NCBI GenBank assembly: GCA_030524635.1
Contig: JAUNGG010000008.1
Coordinates: forward strand, 1 to 64,000
DNA from: Lachnospiraceae bacterium
Lineage (GTDB): Bacteria > Bacillota > Clostridia > Lachnospirales > Lachnospiraceae
Direction of reading: 5' to 3'
Length of the DNA stretch: 64,000 nt
The position numbers were made by a program, and so were the translations under genes. The notes below the pieces were generated by a model that did no database searches, was not told the DNA's origin, and worked only from the letters and a program-made list of their open reading frames with translations. Shown in pieces: positions 17,598-24,801 of the stretch. Numbering within the stretch: position 1 is the stretch's first letter; each line of letters starts with the position of its first letter.

Positions 17598-17623
17598 TCC
17601 GTGCTCTGCCGTCAGAGCATGGA
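17598..17623 (-). other. Intercistronic hairpin between oppA- and oppB-type genes
   Basis: An 11-bp stem (TCCGTGCTCTG against CAGAGCATGGA, one G-U pair) with a 4-base loop and no T tract, in the gap after the binding-protein gene. It probably blocks 3'-exonucleases and raises binding-protein mRNA relative to the permease genes. Confidence 0.6.
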
Positions 17624-17667
17624 CGGATCAGATCCCAGGAGCGGCATGATTATCTTGCTTCTCTCTC

Positions 17668-19374
17668 TTATTTGATCTTCCAGTTCTGGATATCCCAGTT
17701 GTAGTTAAACTGCGGATTTCCGATCTTATCCAAACCAGACTCGATCTTATCGCTGTGAAGCAGGAAGATCGGCTGATAGTACAGTGGCAGTTCAAATAAG
17801 GTCTCATTCTCATATTTCTGAAGCTCGAAGAATGCCTTCTTCTGAACTTCTGCATCTACTGATGCATTGGTTGCTGCAATCAGCTCATCCAGCTTCGGAT
17901 CGCTTGGAGTATGAGAGTTGATGGAGTAACCGGTTGCATATCTGTCATAGTACTCATGTAAGGATAATGCTGCATTTGCTGCGTAGCACATATCCCAGTC
18001 AACTGCACTTGGTCCGTTAACCGGATCATCCGGAGCCTTCCACAGGATGGTTGCCAGATCGCCCTCTACCAGACGTGCGTTCATCTTAATGCCAACCTCT
18101 GCCAGGTACTGCTGAAGGATTGCCATCAGGTCCTGCGTCATCTGATCGGTGTAGTAGTAAACCACATCCAGTTCGGTGTTCGGATCCCAGTTTGCTTCTG
18201 CTAAGAGAGCCTTAGCCTTCTCCGGGTCATAATCGTAATTGTTCAGACCGTCTACCTTATCAGCGCCGTCCGGGGTCAGGCTGTTAGCCGGAAGAGCTGC
18301 GCCCTCAAAGATACCATCCAGGATGGACTGCATATCCAGAGCATATGCGATGGCCTGACGTACTCTCTGATCTGCTAAAGGAGCTGCGGAGCCGTCCTTC
18401 TTGTTGAACTTGTTTAAGTACAGAAGACGGGTGTAACGAACATTTACGGTGTCGATGGTCAGACCAGGAGTTCCCTCCAGCGCCTTAACATCTGCAATGT
18501 TCTTGGTGTAAGCGTAATCCAGCTTTCCTGCCTTTGCATTGGTCACAAAGTTTGCATCGCTGTCGCCTGCACTTGGATTTAAGTGGATGGTGAAGGTAGC
18601 TGCACCGCCGTAGTAATTCTCAAATGGCTTTAAGATGGTGTAGTTGTTCATCTGAACCTCGTCTACCATGAATGGGCCGGAGCCGATCGGGCTCTGGAAG
18701 AACTTTGCCTGCTGTAAGGAGATGGGGTCCGTGTCCTTTAAGTGCTTCATCGGAAGAGGTGCAAACTGGGTAAAGGTAAGCAGTGCATCCGGAGCAACCT
18801 TCTCAAAGGTTAAGGTGATCTTATTTCCGTCGATGGCGATACCGGAGATGTGCTCTGCGCTTCCATCCAGGTAAGCAGCAGCACCTTCCAGCGCCTCAAA
18901 GGTGGAACGGAATACGGAGTTTAATACGGTAGACTTCAGTGCATACTCAATGTTCCACTGGATCTCTTCTGCTGTGATCGGCTCGCCGTCATGCCAGGTA
19001 ATGCCGTCCCGCAGCTCAAAGGTTAATGTGGTTCCATCCTCGCTCATCTCGTAGGACTTTGCTAAATCGCCCTCTCCGCTGACCGGTGCCAGGTTCTCAT
19101 CTGCAAATAACAGATGTCCGTACAGAACCTTATTGTAGGTGTAGCTTCCCGGGTTCAGCCATGGGGTCTCGAAGAATTCGGTTGGACCGCCATTACTGTA
19201 AAGCACACCAGATTCTCCGCCGGCGGTTTCGGCTGGTGCTGCTTCTCCTGCTGCCTGAGTGCCGGCAGCTTCGCTTCCGGTATTAGCAGGTGCTGGATTT
19301 CCCGATCCGCATGCTGCCAGTGATACTGTCATTGCCAGCGCCAAGCCGAGTGATAAAACTTTTTTCAATTTCAT
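17668..19374 (-). CDS. Opp/Dpp-type solute-binding lipoprotein (SBP family 5)
   Basis: 568-residue extracellular binding protein of an Opp/Dpp-type importer. The lipoprotein signal MKLKKVLSLGLALAMTVSL is followed by the lipobox LAAC, then an Ala/Gly/Glu linker. The family 5 core contains LTFELRDGITWHDGEPITAEEI and the later ALDMQSILDG with YDPEKAKALLAEA. GGAGGAC lies upstream of the ATG. It is the first gene of the oppABCDF - flavoprotein - yhcH unit. Opp-type importers are known for peptides, nickel and also sialic acid (SatABCD of Haemophilus ducreyi). The setting here makes a sialic acid conjugate or peptide-linked substrate plausible but unproven. Confidence 0.93.
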   Translation of the reverse strand: MKLKKVLSLGLALAMTVSLAACGSGNPAPANTGSEAAGTQAAGEAAPAETAGGESGVLYSNGGPTEFFETPWLNPGSYTYNKVLYGHLLFADENLAPVSGEGDLAKSYEMSEDGTTLTFELRDGITWHDGEPITAEEIQWNIEYALKSTVLNSVFRSTFEALEGAAAYLDGSAEHISGIAIDGNKITLTFEKVAPDALLTFTQFAPLPMKHLKDTDPISLQQAKFFQSPIGSGPFMVDEVQMNNYTILKPFENYYGGAATFTIHLNPSAGDSDANFVTNAKAGKLDYAYTKNIADVKALEGTPGLTIDTVNVRYTRLLYLNKFNKKDGSAAPLADQRVRQAIAYALDMQSILDGIFEGAALPANSLTPDGADKVDGLNNYDYDPEKAKALLAEANWDPNTELDVVYYYTDQMTQDLMAILQQYLAEVGIKMNARLVEGDLATILWKAPDDPVNGPSAVDWDMCYAANAALSLHEYYDRYATGYSINSHTPSDPKLDELIAATNASVDAEVQKKAFFELQKYENETLFELPLYYQPIFLLHSDKIESGLDKIGNPQFNYNWDIQNWKIK

Positions 19375-19452
19375 TCCCTTGTCCTCCTTCTTATTTTAAA
19401 AAGACGCAATCAGAATTTTCTCCAAGTCTGCCGCGTCATTGATGATAGTCTT

Positions 19453-19481
19453 ACTATAGCAAGAAAAATTATTTTTGTCAA
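19453..19481 (-). promoter_or_regulatory. Strong sigma-A promoter of the Opp-type operon
   Basis: Minus strand: -35 TTGACA (19476-19481), 17-base spacer ending TGC, -10 TATAGT (19453-19458). Both hexamers and the TGC are identical to those of the CUT1 importer promoter at 9818-9846. Start codon about 80 bases downstream. Confidence 0.85.
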
Positions 19482-19675
19482 TAATGTTTAGAAAAGAAAT
19501 TTTTTCTTTTTAGTATTTAGTTCTTTTTCTTTTCTTTTTTCATTCTTCCTTTTTCTTTCCTGGCCATTTTAGCGACTTTTCTGAATTTTTCCGGATTCCT
19601 TTTTACAGATTTACAGCCCTTCCTCCTCTCCTTCTTCCTTTTTGCCTTCTCCTCCCTTCCATAAAGATTTTCCCG

Positions 19676-19702
19676 ATTATAGCATATAGAGAAAATATTT
19701 TC
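19676..19702 (-). promoter_or_regulatory. Extended -10 promoter with adjacent GAAAATATTTTC dyad
   Basis: Minus strand: -10 TATAAT (19676-19681) preceded by TGC, no good -35, and a perfect 12-base palindrome GAAAATATTTTC at 19691-19702 just upstream. A nearly identical dyad (GAAAATATTTTTTC, 23168-23181) overlaps the nanE promoter. It is a candidate binding site for the RpiR-type regulator encoded at 20560-21417. Transcripts from here would have a very purine-rich leader of about 300 bases before the oppA-type gene. Confidence 0.5.
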
Positions 19703-19740
19703 TTCCTTTTTTTGCAAAACAAAATTTATTTTCAATTTCA

Positions 19741-19769
19741 TTGATTTCCCGGCAGGAAAATGCTATGAT
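19741..19769 (+). promoter_or_regulatory. Promoter of the GDSL esterase gene
   Basis: Plus strand: -35 TTGATT (19741-19746), 17-base spacer ending TGC, -10 TATGAT (19764-19769), 62 bases upstream of the start codon. The 456-base intergenic stretch 19375-19831 holds this promoter, the two minus-strand promoters and a long pyrimidine-rich tract (about 19500-19665), and no convincing gene. Confidence 0.7.
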
Positions 19770-19831
19770 AAACGAAGAATGTTATGCTAATCATGAAGAA
19801 TATAAATTTTACCTAAGGAGGCTCCTTTGCA

Positions 19832-20473
19832 ATGAAAAAACATATTGTATGCTTCGGCGATTCCAACACCCACGGTTACTCTGCTTATACAGACGGACGC
19901 TTCGACGAAAATGAGCGCTGGACCTGCCTGCTGGGCCGGAAGCTGGGAGAGGATTACCTGGTTTTAGAGGAAGGTCTGTCCGGCCGCACTACCTGCTACG
20001 ACGATCCGATCCATGAGGGTTTGTCCGGCTTAAGCTACATCTATCCCTGTCTGATGAGCCATGAACCAGTGGATCTTCTGGTGATCATGCTGGGTACCAA
20101 TGACACCAAGGAGCGCTTCGGCTCCTCCGCTGCCTGCATCGCCCTGGGTCTGAAGCGCCTGGTTGCCAAAGCCATTGCAACTACCGACTGCTGGAGGGAT
20201 CATAAGCCTAATATCCTGATCGTAACTCCGAAGAATATTGATAAGGAATATGAAGAAACTGCAGTGGGCGCCACCATGGGACGAGGCTGTGCAGAGAAAT
20301 CCCAGGGCTTAGCCGCTGAATATGCAAAGATCGCCCAGCTGATGGGCTGCCATTACTTCGATGCCAATACTGTGGTAAAGGAAAACAATCCCATCGATTA
20401 CATGCACCTGACCCCAGAAGGCCATGAAGCCCTGGCTTCCGCCCTGGCAGAGCTGATCCCCGCGCTGTTCTGA
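19832..20473 (+). CDS. SGNH/GDSL-family hydrolase, possible sialate O-acetylesterase
   Basis: 213-residue cytoplasmic esterase with no signal peptide. SGNH blocks: nucleophile Ser in FGDSNTHG (about residue 10), the Asn in GTND (about 89-92), and the catalytic Asp/His pair in DYMHLTPEGH near 190. The length and GDSNTHG motif match the arylesterase/acyl-CoA thioesterase type. It is the only plus-strand gene inside the sialic-type locus and shares its intergenic region with the Opp operon. Removal of O-acetyl groups from imported sialic acid is a reasonable inference, but the family also covers other esters. The Shine-Dalgarno AAGGAGG lies in a small self-complementary stretch (AAGGAGGCTCCTT). 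Confidence 0.85.
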   Translation: MKKHIVCFGDSNTHGYSAYTDGRFDENERWTCLLGRKLGEDYLVLEEGLSGRTTCYDDPIHEGLSGLSYIYPCLMSHEPVDLLVIMLGTNDTKERFGSSAACIALGLKRLVAKAIATTDCWRDHKPNILIVTPKNIDKEYEETAVGATMGRGCAEKSQGLAAEYAKIAQLMGCHYFDANTVVKENNPIDYMHLTPEGHEALASALAELIPALF

Positions 20474-20485
20474 TCCCTGTATAAC

Positions 20486-20542
20486 AAAACAGGTGCACCA
20501 GAGGGCTTCCTTTATAAGGAAGCCCTCTGGCACACCTGTTTT
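20486..20542. terminator. Bidirectional terminator between GDSL and rpiR-type genes
   Basis: A long stem of about 27 bp (AAAACAGGTG.. at 20486, complement to 20542) with a tiny loop and one mismatch block, flanked by A and T runs. It lies between the convergent ends of the GDSL esterase and the RpiR regulator genes. Confidence 0.9.
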
Positions 20543-20559
20543 CTTTCTGTTTTTGTCTT

Positions 20560-21417
20560 CTAACAAAGCTTTTCTAACACAGAAGCGCTGGTCTTCTCAT
20601 TATTCCTGCTGCATCGGTCAAAATACCGCCGGTAATATTCCATGTACAGTAAGTCTACCAAAAACAGCTGGCTGATCTCTGCCGATGTGGAGCCGCCCTG
20701 AAGCGGCCCTTCATTCGCCCCGGAAAGAAGCACGATGTCCGCATAGGCCCGGAGAGGTGACTTGACGAACCGGGTCACACAGATGATCCTGGCTCCCGCC
20801 TTCTTCGCCACCTGCGCCACATGGATCGTATCCTTAGTCGCTCCGGAATAAGAGAACAGCACGGCCACGTCCTCACCTGACATGGTAGCTGCAGCCATAG
20901 CCTGCATATGGGTATCCTGGATTCCGAATACCTTATTTTCAATCCTCAGGAACTTATTCATGGCCTTCATCGCCGTCAGCATGCTGGCACCTACACCGAA
21001 AAAGAAGATCCTTCTGGCCTGATGGAGCATGTCGATGGCCTGGCTGAAATCTTCTTCCCGGATCAGCGAGTAGGTTTCCGTCAGCGCATTAATATTAGTA
21101 TTTAAAACCTTTTTTGCAAGTTCCCCGAAGGAATCATCCAGAGATATATTATTTCCTGTAAACTGATCCAATTCCTCCTGGCCCTCGCTGATGCTTAAGG
21201 AAAGCATCATCTTAAACTCCTGATAACCCTTCAGCTCCATGGTCTTGCAGAATCGGAATACGCTGGTGTCTCCCACGTCGCAGGCTTCTGCCAGATCCGT
21301 GATTGACATAAACAGTACATCCTTTGGATTGGCAAGGATATAATCTGCCACCTTCTTCTCTGCCTTGGTCAACTGGTTATATGAGGAACGAATTCTTGTA
21401 ATAAAATCCCCCTGCAT
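20560..21417 (-). CDS. MurR/RpiR-family transcriptional regulator
   Basis: 285 residues. The N-terminal RpiR helix-turn-helix (about 1-77; KKVADYILANPKDVLFMSI, then VGDTSVFRFCKTMELKGYQEFK) is followed by a SIS sugar-phosphate-binding domain (about 120-260; IFFFGVGAS, AVLFSYSGATKDTIHVA, RIICVTRF). RpiR regulators of nan loci (NanR in Clostridium, Staphylococcus) respond to ManNAc-6-P; this one is last in the nanE - ROK kinase - rpiR operon, so the same effector is likely. The candidate operator is the GAAAATATTTTC dyad at 19691 and 23168. AAAGGGGG precedes the start. Confidence 0.92.
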   Translation of the reverse strand: MQGDFITRIRSSYNQLTKAEKKVADYILANPKDVLFMSITDLAEACDVGDTSVFRFCKTMELKGYQEFKMMLSLSISEGQEELDQFTGNNISLDDSFGELAKKVLNTNINALTETYSLIREEDFSQAIDMLHQARRIFFFGVGASMLTAMKAMNKFLRIENKVFGIQDTHMQAMAAATMSGEDVAVLFSYSGATKDTIHVAQVAKKAGARIICVTRFVKSPLRAYADIVLLSGANEGPLQGGSTSAEISQLFLVDLLYMEYYRRYFDRCSRNNEKTSASVLEKLC

Positions 21418-21452
21418 GAAGAACCCCCTTTATGTAATGATCTCGTAATTGC

Positions 21453-22334
21453 TTACCTTGTCAATAATCTTGCCCCCAGACTGGCAGCTCCTAAAAGTCC
21501 TGCTTGATTTCCAAGCTCTGCCTGCTTGATGTCAACATCCCGAAAGCTGGACATGATCCGTTTTTCGGCTTTCTGTCGTACCTGCTCCAAAATAAACGGC
21601 TGTGCCATCACACCTCCGCCCAGCACCACACAGGATGGGTTGAAAATGTGAATCAATGACACAAGCCCATGAACGATCTCATCGGTCCATCCATCCACAA
21701 CTGCCAGAACTTCCGGCTCCCCGATCCGTTCAAATATCTTTCTTCCATTTACCAGGCTTTCGTCCAACTTTCTTGCACGTGCTACCAGTGCTGTGGTAGA
21801 TGCATACTTCTCATAGCAGCCGCTGAATGGGTCTCCCTCGATCCGGTCCTCCGGATGAATCAGGATCCCGCCGAATTCACCAGCTGAAAAACTGCAGCCG
21901 CGGTAGATCTCCTTTCCGATTACCACTGCACCGCCTACACCCGTTCCGTAGGTAATGCATAAAAAGTCATCGTGGCCCTTGCCCGCACCAAACTGCCCTT
22001 CACCGATCGCTGCGGCATTTACATCGTTTTCCACCGCCACCGGGACTGAAAATTCCTGTTCCAGAATATCCTTGATCCGCATGCCGGTATAACCCGGGAT
22101 GTTCTCATTGGCATAACGGATAAAGCCCTCTTCTGAATTCACCTGACCGGCTGTACTGACTCCGATCGCATCAAAGCTGCCGTAACTGCGCAGGATCTCC
22201 TTGGCACGCTCTACTACATAAGCGCCGCCGTTTTTTGCATTGGTATCCTGCTCCCTCACATCCTCAGCGGGTCCTCCGGTCCAGATTCCCGACTTAATGG
22301 AAGTCCCTCCTATATCTAATGCCGCAATTCTCAC
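21453..22334 (-). CDS. nanK: ROK-family sugar kinase, probable N-acetylmannosamine kinase
   Basis: 293 residues starting at the GTG at 22334, which has AGGAGG exactly six bases upstream; an in-frame ATG 27 bases earlier lacks a site. The phosphate-binding motif is ALDIGGTSIKSG, the catalytic region is ENDVNAAAIGE with YGTGVGG, and the ROK block AGEFGGILIH follows. The usual zinc motif CxCGxxGCxE is reduced to SGCYE: the first two Cys are missing, as in a subset of gut Firmicutes ROK proteins. Between nanE (60-base gap) and the RpiR gene (35-base gap), it most likely phosphorylates ManNAc to ManNAc-6-P, with glucose or GlcNAc as alternatives. Confidence 0.8.
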   Translation of the reverse strand: MRIAALDIGGTSIKSGIWTGGPAEDVREQDTNAKNGGAYVVERAKEILRSYGSFDAIGVSTAGQVNSEEGFIRYANENIPGYTGMRIKDILEQEFSVPVAVENDVNAAAIGEGQFGAGKGHDDFLCITYGTGVGGAVVIGKEIYRGCSFSAGEFGGILIHPEDRIEGDPFSGCYEKYASTTALVARARKLDESLVNGRKIFERIGEPEVLAVVDGWTDEIVHGLVSLIHIFNPSCVVLGGGVMAQPFILEQVRQKAEKRIMSSFRDVDIKQAELGNQAGLLGAASLGARLLTR

Positions 22335-22394
22335 TGTAATCCTCCTGACCAGACGGCCCACAGCCGTCCAGATACCTTCCCTGCAGGAAACTGT

Positions 22395-23093
22395 TTAACG
22401 CATTCTTACTGCATTCATAAACCGATTGGCAATCTCTAACGGTCTGGTGATGGCGCCGCCTACTACGATGGCATGAGCGCCGGCCTCCAGCACCTTTACG
22501 GCCTGATCCGGATAATGGATCTTTCCTTCTCCGATCACCGGTACATCGATGGTTTCTGACAAACGGCGAACCAATTCATAATCTGGCTCATCCAGCTTTG
22601 GAGAATATGGAGTATAACCACTCATGGTAGTTCCTACGATATCCATTCCTAACTTCCAGGCATTTACACCCTCCTCATAAGTGGAAATATCTGCCATCAG
22701 GATCGCATCTGGATATTTTTCACGAACCTCAGTGATAAACTCATTTACTGTCTTGCCGTCGCCTCTCTGACGCAGCGTACAATCCAGAGCGATCACATCA
22801 CTTCCTGCTGCCACCAGATCATCTACTTCCTTCATGGTCGGTGTGATATAGCTTTCAAAGCCAGGATACTGGATCTTTACCAGACCGATTACCGGAAGCC
22901 CTGTTTCCTCCTTAATCGCAATCACGTCCCGGATGCTGCTGGTACGGATAGCCGGAGTACCTGCCATCTTACCTGCCCGAGCCATCAGATACATGATGGA
23001 TTTCTCCTCCACATATAATGGCTCCCCAGGCAGTGCCTGGCACGAAACGATGATCTGCCCTTTGATTTGCTCGAAAAATTCCTGCTTGTTCAC
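22395..23093 (-). CDS. nanE: N-acetylmannosamine-6-phosphate 2-epimerase
   Basis: 232-residue TIM-barrel enzyme converting ManNAc-6-P to GlcNAc-6-P in the cytoplasm. Family blocks: IIVSCQALPGEPL at the N-terminus, VIALDCTLRQRG, MADISTYEEG with the MDIVGTTMSGYTPYS loop, and VIGEGKIHYPDQAVKVLEAGAHAIVVGGAITRP near the C-terminus. It starts with GTG at 23093 behind AAGGAGGG at good spacing. It is first in the nanE - kinase - rpiR operon and its promoter at 23155-23183 overlaps a palindromic candidate operator. nagA and nagB, needed next, are not in the window. Confidence 0.95.
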   Translation of the reverse strand: MNKQEFFEQIKGQIIVSCQALPGEPLYVEEKSIMYLMARAGKMAGTPAIRTSSIRDVIAIKEETGLPVIGLVKIQYPGFESYITPTMKEVDDLVAAGSDVIALDCTLRQRGDGKTVNEFITEVREKYPDAILMADISTYEEGVNAWKLGMDIVGTTMSGYTPYSPKLDEPDYELVRRLSETIDVPVIGEGKIHYPDQAVKVLEAGAHAIVVGGAITRPLEIANRFMNAVRMR

Positions 23094-23154
23094 TGCAAGT
23101 CCCTCCTTAATACAATTTGCACAAAAATGATTTCAGGCTACGCTTGTTATCTCT

Positions 23155-23183
23155 AATATAGCATAAAGAAAATATTTTTTCAA
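23155..23183 (-). promoter_or_regulatory. Promoter and candidate operator of the nanE operon
   Basis: Minus strand: -35 TTGAAA (23178-23183), 17-base spacer, TGC-extended -10 TATATT (23155-23160). The dyad GAAAATATTTTTTC (23168-23181, plus-strand reading) covers most of the spacer and the -35, which suits a repressor. It matches the palindrome at 19691-19702. The rest of the 362-base stretch 23094-23456 carries the leader of the subtilisin gene and no further gene. Confidence 0.7.
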
Positions 23184-23400
23184 CTTTAAAATCGACGAAA
23201 AAAGTTTTTTTGTTTGACAATATTGCCCTAATATGGGCGAAATGCCTGTCATTTTAAAAAATTGCCGCAACTGTTCAGTCCCTTCTTCTTTACAGATTTT
23301 CCAATGGAAACCGTCTTTTTTCATCCGATCTTTGCCATGGTTTCGGCTTTGTAAGAAATTCTTCACACAATTTTCAAATATAGCCGCCCAGGCTGTGCTA

Positions 23401-23430
23401 TAATGAGTAACATGTAATGGTCTCATTACA
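23401..23430 (+). other. Overlapping dyads in the leader of the subtilisin gene
   Basis: Two inverted repeats interleave: TAATGAG (23401-23407) with CTCATTA (23422-23428), and TGTAATG (23413-23419) with CATTACA (23424-23430). They start right at the -10 TATAAT (23399-23404, with upstream TG) and could be alternative RNA hairpins or an operator. Confidence 0.4.
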
Positions 23431-23456
23431 ATGATCTGTATTGATAGGAGTTTATT

Positions 23457-24785
23457 TTGTTTATGAAAAAATACCATTTTTTTGGGGGGAGTATGGTTTC
23501 TGCCTGTCTTTTGGCGGCTGTTCTGCCATTATCCGTGTCAGCTGCTGAGGCTCAGGCGAATTGTTTTGAGGGAAATACTAAGACCGCTCTTTGTTCTGCT
23601 TCTGACCTGTCTGCCCTGGCCATCGGTCCTGGTATGCCCAATCTTTCTATCAATGACCGGTATGCGGACTATCAGTGGGGATTGAAAAATGACGGGGAGT
23701 TTCAGCTGGTTCAGATGACTGCTTCCTTCCGTTCCCTGGATTCCATCTACGGGCAGCGGAAAGGGCGCTCTTCTTCCATCTCCCTTCCGGACCTGGAGCC
23801 AGGGATGCTGGAGTATCAGTCAAAGGTGATCCAGGCGGTATCCGGAATCGACATCAATATTCTTCCTGCCTGGGACCAGTATGATGAAAAAGCACCTGAG
23901 GAAAAGCGGCAGGTGGTGGTGGCAGTGATCGACACCGGCATTGACTACAGCCATCCGGAGCTTCAGAATGCCATGTGGACCAATCCCGGGGAGATTCCAG
24001 GAGACGGCATTGACAATGATGGGAATGGGTATATTGATGATATCCATGGCTGGAATTTCTATACCAACAGTCCCACCCTTTACAGCGGCACCGAGGACAG
24101 CCACGGCACCCATACCGCCGGCACTATCGCAGCAGCCAGAGGAACTGGCGGGGTAGCCGGAATCACAGATAATCAGTATGTGAAGCTGATGTGCCTGAAG
24201 GCGCTGGGCGGTCCTTTAGGAATCGGTTCCTCTGACTCTGTGATCCGGGCCATCCAGTATGCGGAGGCCAACGGCGCTTCCATCTGCAATTTAAGCCTGG
24301 GCACCTCTGCCTACAGTGAGGAACTGGCAGAAACCATTAAAAATTCCAGGATGCTCTTCGTCATTGCCAGCGGCAACGGGGATTCCAAGGGACAGGGCTA
24401 CGATACGGATGTAAGTCCGATCTATCCCGCATCTCTTCCTTATGATAATGTGATCTCCGTAGCCAGTCTTCTTTTCGACGGAAATCTGGCTGCCAGCTCC
24501 AACTTCGGCGCCGTTTCCGTGGATATCGCCGCGCCTGGCTCTTATATCTTAAGCACGGCTCCCGGCGGCAGCTATGCCTTTATGAGCGGCACCTCCATGG
24601 CGGCTCCCATGGTGACCGGGACGGCTGCCATGGTCTATTCCTACCGGACAGACCTGGCTCTAGGAGATGTAAAAACGGCGCTTCTTGCATCTGCAAAGCC
24701 TTTGGAATCTCTGAGCGGCAAGGTGGTATCCGGCGGTATGCTGGATGCGTATGGGGCATTAAACTATGGATTCAATCCGGAATGA
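23457..24785 (+). CDS. Secreted subtilisin-like serine protease (S8)
   Basis: About 442 residues. The signal peptide (MKKYHFFGG.. to LSVSAAEA) gives secretion, a short propeptide-like stretch of about 110 residues follows, and then the S8 catalytic domain. The triad is complete: Asp in VAVIDTGIDYSHPEL (about 160), His in DSHGTHTAGTIA (about 216), Ser in SGTSMAAPMVTG (about 380), plus the oxyanion Asn in ASGNGD. There is no wall anchor. Two starts are possible: TTG at 23457, six bases after AGGAG, or ATG at 23463, twelve bases after. The end lies only 16 bases before the start of a wall-binding repeat protein gene, so the two are co-expressed. Confidence 0.92.
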   Translation: MFMKKYHFFGGSMVSACLLAAVLPLSVSAAEAQANCFEGNTKTALCSASDLSALAIGPGMPNLSINDRYADYQWGLKNDGEFQLVQMTASFRSLDSIYGQRKGRSSSISLPDLEPGMLEYQSKVIQAVSGIDINILPAWDQYDEKAPEEKRQVVVAVIDTGIDYSHPELQNAMWTNPGEIPGDGIDNDGNGYIDDIHGWNFYTNSPTLYSGTEDSHGTHTAGTIAAARGTGGVAGITDNQYVKLMCLKALGGPLGIGSSDSVIRAIQYAEANGASICNLSLGTSAYSEELAETIKNSRMLFVIASGNGDSKGQGYDTDVSPIYPASLPYDNVISVASLLFDGNLAASSNFGAVSVDIAAPGSYILSTAPGGSYAFMSGTSMAAPMVTGTAAMVYSYRTDLALGDVKTALLASAKPLESLSGKVVSGGMLDAYGALNYGFNPE

Positions 24786-24801
24786 CAAGGGGAATGATGA
24801 G

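Noticed and set aside
19517-19741. Minus-strand frame of 74 codons rich in Lys, Arg and Glu
   Set aside because: The composition only reflects the purine-rich tract, and it spans the palindrome and promoters at 19676-19702.
23133-23477. Minus-strand open frame of 114 codons in the nanE - subtilisin gap
   Set aside because: It overlaps the nanE promoter and the start of the subtilisin gene, lacks a ribosome site and shows no family pattern.
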